Source: Verrucomicrobiota bacterium (GTDB lineage Bacteria > Verrucomicrobiota > Verrucomicrobiia > Verrucomicrobiales > Akkermansiaceae). From it: DNA of 20,954 nt. Below the pieces are notes generated by a model. It was not told where the DNA came from, searched no databases, and saw only the letters and a program-made list of their open reading frames with translations. The stretch covers positions 1 to 20,954 of the forward strand of contig JAPLUJ010000691.1 of NCBI GenBank assembly GCA_026397695.1, in the 5' to 3' direction. The position numbers and the translations under genes were made by a program. Of the stretch, positions 14,829-20,954 are shown piece after piece; the stretch's first letter is position 1; every line of letters begins with the position of its first letter.

Positions 14829-17044
14829 TCAGCACACTCTTATGGAATCCGCACCTCGGCACGCTGGCTAACAGCCTGATCGTGCTGGTGATGATGGGAT
14901 GGCTGCGGCTGCTCTATTCAAGGTATCGTTCGCTGCACAGCGTGAAGCGGTCATGGCTTCTCATGATCCCCAAGATCCTGTTCACGCTGCTAGTGCTGAT
15001 CGCGCTCTTTGACCCGAGTTGGCGCGTCGCCAGTTCGATGCGGGATGCGGAGGTCGTGCTGTTGACCGATGTCTCCTCGTCCATGAATGTGAAGGATGGC
15101 GATGCGGGCACCCGGGCCGAGCGTGCCAATCGGATCGCGAAAAAATTCAAGGACGAACTTGGCGACTCGGTGAAATTCAGGACCCTGCCCTTTGATGTTG
15201 ATATCCAGGATCCGGAGAAGAAGTTCGGCGACGAGATTCGTGGCACGGACATCGGCAGAACCATTGTGAGTCTTTCACAGAGACCGGACCTGGCGGCCTG
15301 CAAGGCGGTGGTGATGGTGACCGACGGTGGTGATGAGGTGGTCGATAGCGAGCGCATGCCCGGTGCTTCGATTTACATTGCTGGCGTGGGAACGGATCCA
15401 TCCACTTGGAACGATGTGGCCATCGACCAAGTCGTTGTGCCGACGGAAATCGAGGTGAATTCGCCATTCAAGGTTTCCGGGGACATCATCGGCAGAGGTG
15501 CGCACGGCGATTTCTCGCTGAAACTGGCCGCCGTGGAAGTGGCCCTTGAGAAATCCGTTGACGGCAAATTCCAGACGGTGGACTCGCAGACGGTGGATCT
15601 CCGGTCACAGAAGGCGCCTGTGGAGTTCCAGGTGGCGGCCGAGGCAACCGAAGGGATACGCGAATATCGCCTGAATGTGAAGCCCATCGCAAACGAGCTT
15701 TCCGACCTGAACAACCAGCGGACATTCCAGGTGAACATGAGGCAGAAGAAGATCCATGTCCTGTTATACGGCCGCGTGCTGGATTGGAATTATGCCATGA
15801 TCAGGCGGGAGTTGGACGACGACCCGATGATCGGTCTCACCGCCGTCTATCACAAGAACAGCGATGTGATCCGCATCGAAGGCTCCCGGCAGGAGGGTGA
15901 CGAAGTCCTGAGTCGCGGTTTTCCGATAGATAAGGCGGTGCTCGGCCTATACAAGTGCATCATCCTCGGATCCTTCCCGTCGAAACACCTGCCCACCGCA
16001 TGCTACGAGGCGCTGAAGGAATATGTAGAGGGCGGCGGATCGGTCATCTTTCTGGGGGGGCGTGATTCCTTCGGCAAAGGAGAATACGCCGGGACGCCCA
16101 TCGCCCCGCTCATGCCGTGGCAGATCAGCGCGGACGAACGGGAAATCAGTGCCGGCCAGTATCCCGTGGTGGTTTCACCTGAGGGCGAGGAACACAGCGT
16201 GATGTCCGCCACGGCCAGTATCCTCAAGGATGTGAATTCGCCAGTGCTCTATTCCATCAATCATGTCGGCCGCTTGCGCAGCGGTGCCGTCAGCCTGATG
16301 AACACTTCGGTGGGTGCGGAGAGCGTCGCGGTGGTCGCGCTGCAGTCATACCGCAAGGGCCAGACATTGGGCTTGGCGACGGACACGCTCTGGCGCTGGG
16401 GCCGCATGCAAGGCAAGATTGCCGACACCTACGGTCAATTCTGGAGAGATGCGACGCGTTTCATGTGTGGCGGGTTCGAAGGGGGCAGGTTCCTGACGGT
16501 CAGGTGGAACCGCGATCGATATCGACCGAGCGAGCAAGCGGTGGCCGACATCAAGGTTGCGGGCCGGTATTCGGCCGGGGAAATCCGGCTGCAAGGGACG
16601 ATGAAGCACGCCGACAAATCGCAGGAGTTGGTGCTGGATCCGGTTTCCGGCGAGGACAACATGTACCGCACCAAGGTCTTTTTCCCGGAACGGGGCGACT
16701 ACGCCATCGATCTGGAGGCCAAGAAGGGCGACGAGGTGATCGACAAATACCAGCGCACCATACATGTGGGATCCTCGCTCAACGAGGGTGCGCAACTGGT
16801 GGTGGACCACGCATATCTCGAGAACCTCACGGGTCGCAGCGGAGGATCGTACGCACCCGAGAAAACCGTGGATCAACTCATCGAACGGTTGAAAGACAAT
16901 CTGATGGCAGCTGCCAGTCCGCAGGATTTGCCGCTGGTGCGCAAGCCCGACCTGCTGCACCATACGTTGCCGGTGTATGTGCTTCTGGCCATGCTGGTCC
17001 TCGTGGGGGAATGGGTGATGCGTCGGCGCATGAACATGATGTGA
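14825..17044 (+). CDS. Membrane VWA protein with glutamine-amidotransferase-like domain
   Basis: 739 residues from ATG 14825, with a strong Shine-Dalgarno (GGGAGG at 14812-14817, 7 bases upstream). Two membrane helices at about 13-31 and 46-63 are followed by a VWA domain with the metal site TDVSSSM (D82, S84, S86) and MVTDGGDE as the later strand. Beta-rich domains come next, then an amidotransferase-like Rossmann segment at about 310-480 (IHVLLYGRVLDWNYAMIRRE, LKEYVEGGGSVIFLGGRDSF) without a visible Cys nucleophile. The end has the tryptophan-rich LATDTLWRWGRMQGK and FWRDATRFM, which are common in this family, another beta domain, and a last helix (LPVYVLLAMLVLVGEWVM) before RRRMNMM. It is the second VWA partner of the MoxR module, intact, with most of its mass in the periplasm by topology. 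Confidence 0.88.
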   Translation: MISTLLWNPHLGTLANSLIVLVMMGWLRLLYSRYRSLHSVKRSWLLMIPKILFTLLVLIALFDPSWRVASSMRDAEVVLLTDVSSSMNVKDGDAGTRAERANRIAKKFKDELGDSVKFRTLPFDVDIQDPEKKFGDEIRGTDIGRTIVSLSQRPDLAACKAVVMVTDGGDEVVDSERMPGASIYIAGVGTDPSTWNDVAIDQVVVPTEIEVNSPFKVSGDIIGRGAHGDFSLKLAAVEVALEKSVDGKFQTVDSQTVDLRSQKAPVEFQVAAEATEGIREYRLNVKPIANELSDLNNQRTFQVNMRQKKIHVLLYGRVLDWNYAMIRRELDDDPMIGLTAVYHKNSDVIRIEGSRQEGDEVLSRGFPIDKAVLGLYKCIILGSFPSKHLPTACYEALKEYVEGGGSVIFLGGRDSFGKGEYAGTPIAPLMPWQISADEREISAGQYPVVVSPEGEEHSVMSATASILKDVNSPVLYSINHVGRLRSGAVSLMNTSVGAESVAVVALQSYRKGQTLGLATDTLWRWGRMQGKIADTYGQFWRDATRFMCGGFEGGRFLTVRWNRDRYRPSEQAVADIKVAGRYSAGEIRLQGTMKHADKSQELVLDPVSGEDNMYRTKVFFPERGDYAIDLEAKKGDEVIDKYQRTIHVGSSLNEGAQLVVDHAYLENLTGRSGGSYAPEKTVDQLIERLKDNLMAAASPQDLPLVRKPDLLHHTLPVYVLLAMLVLVGEWVMRRRMNMM

Positions 17045-17055
17045 GCTGATCTAAC

Positions 17056-17060
17056 AAGGA
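17056..17060 (+). promoter_or_regulatory. Ribosome binding site of the conserved secreted protein
   Basis: AAGGA lies 6 bases before ATG 17067 and 9 bases before the directly following ATG 17070, so either could be used; both give the same signal sequence. It is one of the few clear Shine-Dalgarno sites in the operon and follows the only junction there with a real gap (22 bases) downstream of MoxR. Confidence 0.5.
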
Positions 17061-17066
17061 AATAGG

Positions 17067-18305
17067 ATGATGGTTTCTGTCCATGACAAAAAGCAATTTC
17101 ATGCAACCCGCCGGGCGGCATGGGGGAAGGCGTTGGTGTTGATGGCGGCGTTGTCCGTTTGCCTACCGGGTGTGCTGCCGGGGCGGGAGGGGAAAGCCCC
17201 GTCGCGGGAGGCCTCCATTCTTCTTTCTGACGGCACGGTGCTCCATGGGACGGTGTTGTTGACGCCGGGCAACGATTTCAACCTGGTGGGGATTGATGCC
17301 ACGGTGAAGTGGAACAAGATGAATGAATTCAACGTGGACGTCATCCGCGAAATGACCTTCAAGCCGTATAAGGAAAGCTACCAGAGGGAGTTTACGTTCT
17401 CGGAGATCCAATGGACGACCGAACAAAAAGTCGACAAGGTCTATCGGGGAGAGCCCTATCCGGTTCTGGAACCGCAGTGCACCGTGGTGTTCAACAGTGG
17501 CGAGGAGCGAACCGGCATCCTGAAAACGACCGTGATCTACCTCAAGGAAAAAGATCCGGATACCGGCATGGAGACGGAGAATCGCAAGTTCTTTCTGAAG
17601 TCCAAGATGACGGGCAAGCAAGGTGCGGATATGAGTTCCCTGGTGTACGTCACACGCATCAAGATGCTCGACGAGGGGAAAAAGGTCGAGCGGAGTCTGG
17701 ATGTGGAATTCGCCACCTTCGATGCCGCATCGGCGAGCGACTTGCAGGCCATCACGCAGGACACTCTCACCAGCGTCCCGGTCAAGGCCGCCGACGGAAA
17801 CAAGAAAGTCGAGGTTCTGTCCACGTTTGGCGAGAACGTTTTCCTGGCTGCGCGCATCGGCGACCGATACGTGGCCGGTTGGCCTGAGGAGGGCACCGAA
17901 CGCACGGATTTGTTCAAGCAGGTGGAAGAGCAGTTCATGAAAAAAGTGGACTACTACAACGAGAAAAAGCTGCTAGGCATTCTCCCGTTGGACAACGGTC
18001 GGCGGGTCCTGTCGTTGGTGAGCTTGCGCCGGCAGGTCCCCGAGGGCGCATATACTGGCATGCCCGGGTTTTTCGAGAAGGACGGCAACGGGGAAAACAT
18101 GGAGTTCTTCCGGCTCAGTGTGTGGATGTGGCACCGGGATCCCGAGACGGGAACCATGGCGCTGGTCGACCGCGGCTCGTTTTATCGCGTGAAGGTCGCG
18201 GATAAAGCGGCAACGCCGGCGGCGGGAACCAGCCCGGACCTCTGGCCGGTCGTGAAACAGGATGGCAAGCTCCTCGTTGGAAAGAAAAAGGAAGTGGAAA
18301 AATGA
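17067..18305 (+). CDS. Conserved secreted protein of unknown function in the MoxR operon
   Basis: 412 residues. The basic N-terminus (KKQFHATRRAAWGK) and a hydrophobic run at about 21-38 (ALVLMAALSVCLPGVLPG) make a Sec signal peptide with a long n-region. The mature protein begins with a small beta-domain of the type ASILLSDGTVLHGTVLLTPG, which resembles the 'DGS/DGT ... G' barrels of periplasmic PVC proteins. A region with many charged strands follows, with a long stretch around FKQVEEQFMKKVDYYNEKK, and a C-terminal part containing FFRLSVWMWHRDPETG. I recognise no named family. Its position between the VWA protein and the DUF4175-like protein, with a 4-base overlap to the latter, argues that it belongs to the same envelope complex. 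No defect is seen. Confidence 0.75.
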   Translation: MMVSVHDKKQFHATRRAAWGKALVLMAALSVCLPGVLPGREGKAPSREASILLSDGTVLHGTVLLTPGNDFNLVGIDATVKWNKMNEFNVDVIREMTFKPYKESYQREFTFSEIQWTTEQKVDKVYRGEPYPVLEPQCTVVFNSGEERTGILKTTVIYLKEKDPDTGMETENRKFFLKSKMTGKQGADMSSLVYVTRIKMLDEGKKVERSLDVEFATFDAASASDLQAITQDTLTSVPVKAADGNKKVEVLSTFGENVFLAARIGDRYVAGWPEEGTERTDLFKQVEEQFMKKVDYYNEKKLLGILPLDNGRRVLSLVSLRRQVPEGAYTGMPGFFEKDGNGENMEFFRLSVWMWHRDPETGTMALVDRGSFYRVKVADKAATPAAGTSPDLWPVVKQDGKLLVGKKKEVEK

Positions 18306-20954
18306 AAACTGCAACGTCATCTGATTTTGGAAGGCTCGGGCCCGTGATCGGGCGGGCGAATGTCACCGTCTTTTTCACCACTGTGGTGTTGGGATTCCTG
18401 ACATGGTTCGCCATCACCAGCGGCACGTGGCTGACGCTTTTCGCACTGGACAATCTGCTCAAACTGCCCGCCGCCCTGCGCTTCATTGGTTCTATCAAAA
18501 ACCGCATGACCAATGACCAGGTGGCCCTGATGTTAGAGAAGAAGTACGGCATCAAGGAGAATGTGCTGATCAATGCCATTCAGTTTGAAGGGATGGCTTA
18601 CGGCGAACGTCAGAAGGACTTCGTTCAGGAGACGGCCAAGGCTGGCTCGCTCGGGTGGAAAAACATCCCCCTGTCCGAGTTGTGGCAATTCGGCCGCATG
18701 ACCGTATGGGGTTTGGTCTTTGCCATGCTGGTGTCTCTCTGCTCCCTCTACGTTCTGAAGTTGCCGCGGTATGCGGACAACGCGTTCTATCGGTATTTAC
18801 ACAGCCTGTCGGACGTCCCGCCCGCGGGGTCGGTCACGCTGGCCCTGACTCCCGACCAAGACCTCACCATCGCGGAACATGAAACCCTGCAGATCACCCT
18901 CGCGGTAGGCATGTTTGCCGAGAAGGACAAATTGACGGCCTATCCGGAAATCATTTACAAGGAAGGCGTAGGGTCGGTCGGCGAGCAACGTGGCGAGGGG
19001 ACGACGGCGACGATGCAGCCGGTGGTCGGCAAGGCGAATGTTTATACGCATGTCTTCGAGAACGTGCGCCATGGTTTCTCATTCCGCGTCTTTGTGCGCG
19101 ACACTTATACCCGCAGCATCCAGGTGACGGTCAGTCCGGCGCCGGGGATTGCGGAATCGCGCTTTACCATCACCCCGCCCGCATACGTGGCGCAGGAACC
19201 CCGCGAGGAAGTCGGCCCGCCGCAGTCGGTCAAGTGCCTCCCCAATTCGAAGCTGGGCGTCGAGATCAAGCTGGACAAGGCGGCCGAGAAGCTGCGCTGG
19301 CTGTGGTCGGCAGGGGAAGTCGATTTACAAAATACCGAAGGCCTCAAGTGGCAGGCGAACATTGATGTCGGCGCGGTTGCCGGCACCTATGACTTGGATG
19401 TCAAGGGCAAGGACCTGGATCGGTCGGTGAGGATCGCGACCGGTTCGGTCTTGCTGATGACCGACCGCAAGCCTGAAGTGAGGTTTGTGGGCACGGCCAT
19501 GAGCCGCACCGTGGTGCCCGGTGACCGGCTTGCGTTGCAGATCGAGGCCGAGGACGATTACGGTACCGGCGCCATGGAAGTCACTGCCCGTCCGGCTTAC
19601 GGCGGCAGCCTTCCGGTGACCGTCAGGGATTGGAAATACGGGGTTGCCCCCGGCAAGCGCGGCAAGGTCAACGAGAAGTTCGAATTGACGATCGACGCCA
19701 GCATCTTCGTGCCGGGCCGCCAGTATTTCCTCGAAGGCCGGGCCGACGATTTCTGTCCAGACACCCCATGGGGGGTTTCCGAGCCCCTCCTCATCACCGT
19801 CAAGATGATCGACGATCTGAAGTCCACGGACACGGATGTCGCCAAGCTGTATGAAGCGCTAGAACTGGCCATCCGCCTGCAGAAAGAAGCCCTGGATGGG
19901 ACGACAAACCTGATCAGCAACATCGACAACGTCTGGGTGGACATGAACCGTGCGCCGCGCAAGGACGATGACATCCAGGGGTTGCTGAACAAATACCGGG
20001 AGGCGATTCTCCCGAAACAACTCGGAGTCCGTGAGGCCCTCCTTGCCGGGGTCAAGGTCGCCACGCTTCAAGAGAAACGGATGGCTACCCGCATGAAGGA
20101 CATTTCCGAAGTGGAGGCCATTGAGGCGAACAACCAGGTCTTTGCATCCGTCCGCCGTCCTGTCGGCGCAGGAGATCTCAAACCGGCGGTGAAAAACGCT
20201 TTTGTAACCGACGGGAAGACCTGCCTCGTGCGCTTCGAAAGCCGGAAGGGACGTTATGCCGGACTGGTTGTCACGTCTCCGCAGGGGTGGATCGACCAGA
20301 CTTGGATTGGCAATCTGTCGCTGTTGGGAGCGGACGGAAAACGTCTGGACAGCGCCGGTTGGAAGGTCGTGTCCGCAATTGGCGGCGAGGGCGCACAGCA
20401 GGCGCTCACCGCCAATGGTTGGATGGCGCAAGGCCGCTTGCCCTACATTCTCATCATCGATATGGGAAGCGAACGTGCCGTGACGGGCATCATGTGCGGC
20501 CAAAACGATCCGGTGCGCGCGCCGAAGGACTTCCAATTGTATCTCTCCACCGACAAACCGCCGAGCATCGTCTTCAACCCGCCTGACAAGCCCCGCATCC
20601 AGAATGAACTGGGGCCGATGCAGAAAATCCAGGAGGCGATTTACAACCAACTTCTGGCACTGAAGGGTCGGGAGGCCGGCGAAATCGCCAAGAAAGAAGA
20701 CAACGAGGTGAAGAAGGCGCTCGGCGAGGATGCTTTGGAGCAGGCCCCTGCCGTGTCCGAGAAGCTGGCCGACTTCCGCAATAAATTGAAGGAGTGGACC
20801 GGCGAGCACGAGAAGAATGTCGAGAAGCGCAAGGCCATCATGGACAAGCCGCCGCAGGATTTCTCGGATGAAGACAACAAGAATCTCGCGGACCTGAAGC
20901 TGCAAAAGCTCAAGCAGGCCAATCAACTCAAGGATGTGGTCGATGATCTGGCGG
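18302..20954 (+). CDS. Large DUF4175-like membrane protein with a discoidin-like domain, 3' end beyond the window
   Basis: From ATG 18302 (overlapping the previous stop as ATGA) the frame is open for 884 codons to the right edge. Two membrane helices lie at about 22-40 and 133-152. Between them is the cytoplasmic segment TNDQVALMLEKKYGIKENVL with NAIQFE, typical of DUF4175-like proteins of MoxR/Bat operons. After helix two come several immunoglobulin-like beta domains (about 175-510), a helical part (about 515-620), and at about 625-755 a galactose-binding/discoidin-like domain: CLVRFESRKGRYAGLVVTS, GRLPYILIIDMGSERAVTGI and APKDFQLYLSTDKPP. The remainder (about 765-884) is Lys/Glu-rich and helical and probably a coiled coil. 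The bulk should lie in the periplasm. Function is unknown; it likely forms the scaffold of the complex. No lesion is seen. Confidence 0.8.
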   Translation, partial: MKTATSSDFGRLGPVIGRANVTVFFTTVVLGFLTWFAITSGTWLTLFALDNLLKLPAALRFIGSIKNRMTNDQVALMLEKKYGIKENVLINAIQFEGMAYGERQKDFVQETAKAGSLGWKNIPLSELWQFGRMTVWGLVFAMLVSLCSLYVLKLPRYADNAFYRYLHSLSDVPPAGSVTLALTPDQDLTIAEHETLQITLAVGMFAEKDKLTAYPEIIYKEGVGSVGEQRGEGTTATMQPVVGKANVYTHVFENVRHGFSFRVFVRDTYTRSIQVTVSPAPGIAESRFTITPPAYVAQEPREEVGPPQSVKCLPNSKLGVEIKLDKAAEKLRWLWSAGEVDLQNTEGLKWQANIDVGAVAGTYDLDVKGKDLDRSVRIATGSVLLMTDRKPEVRFVGTAMSRTVVPGDRLALQIEAEDDYGTGAMEVTARPAYGGSLPVTVRDWKYGVAPGKRGKVNEKFELTIDASIFVPGRQYFLEGRADDFCPDTPWGVSEPLLITVKMIDDLKSTDTDVAKLYEALELAIRLQKEALDGTTNLISNIDNVWVDMNRAPRKDDDIQGLLNKYREAILPKQLGVREALLAGVKVATLQEKRMATRMKDISEVEAIEANNQVFASVRRPVGAGDLKPAVKNAFVTDGKTCLVRFESRKGRYAGLVVTSPQGWIDQTWIGNLSLLGADGKRLDSAGWKVVSAIGGEGAQQALTANGWMAQGRLPYILIIDMGSERAVTGIMCGQNDPVRAPKDFQLYLSTDKPPSIVFNPPDKPRIQNELGPMQKIQEAIYNQLLALKGREAGEIAKKEDNEVKKALGEDALEQAPAVSEKLADFRNKLKEWTGEHEKNVEKRKAIMDKPPQDFSDEDNKNLADLKLQKLKQANQLKDVVDDLA

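Noticed and set aside
19859..20926. Long minus-strand open frame of 355 codons.
   Set aside because: It is antisense to the DUF4175-like gene, whose frame is continuous and has domains; the antisense product shows only low-complexity Leu/Val/Arg content.
1..20954. The pentamer GTTAG/CTAAC catches the eye throughout (for example TTGTTAG or CTGTTAG in coding sequence), as if it were an uptake or methylation motif.
   Set aside because: A hand count gave about 26 on both strands together, close to what random sequence of this base composition and length would give (near 30). No enrichment.

Overview
The window looks like chromosomal DNA of a high-GC (roughly 60% by eye) Gram-negative bacterium of the PVC superphylum, most likely Verrucomicrobiota. 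Reasons: a MoxR / DUF58 / BatA / VWA / DUF4175-like module with a tandem DUF4159 protein, a LolA-like (TP_0789-type) lipoprotein-sorting protein next to a MacB/LolCDE-like ABC exporter, a DUF4185 propeller with a discoidin-like C-terminal domain, and a possible autotransporter-repeat fragment. No rRNA, tRNA, CRISPR, insertion sequence or integrase was seen.

Layout. (1) 1-756, minus strand: a secreted protein of unknown function that runs off the left edge. (2) 757-3154: a divergent region with a possible promoter, a short truncated repeat-protein-like ORF, and a large secreted propeller protein. (3) 3384-7208: an ABC ATPase, an FtsX/MacB permease, a periplasmic LolA-like protein and a methyltransferase-like protein, all on the plus strand and tightly packed. 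(4) 7253-8848, minus strand: a membrane-anchored IPT/TIG plus di-heme cytochrome c protein, convergent with the methyltransferase. (5) 8849-9258: an AT-richer leader with a small palindrome and a possible leaderless-type -10 element. (6) 9259 to the right edge: one long operon of DUF4159 protein, MoxR ATPase, DUF58, BatA-like, VWA/glutamine-amidotransferase-like, conserved secreted protein, and a very large DUF4175-like membrane protein that runs off the edge. Most junctions in this operon overlap by a few bases (ATGA type), which suggests translational coupling. The module presumably forms an inner-membrane/periplasmic MoxR-VWA complex. Its substrate cannot be read from the sequence.

The most unusual property is a series of gene lesions between about 4.1 and 13.3 kb. 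A 45-codon piece matching the sensor-1 region of Lon protease sits in frame at the 3' end of the ABC ATPase and takes the place of the permease N-terminus. The methyltransferase has an in-frame amber codon with 43 family-like codons after it. The DUF4159, DUF58 and BatA genes each switch frame at one point, where a short block of expected codons seems to be missing. The coding sequence on both sides of every lesion is otherwise clean. This means either very recent decay and recombination or a chimeric consensus (assembly or strain mixing). The sequence alone cannot decide between them.
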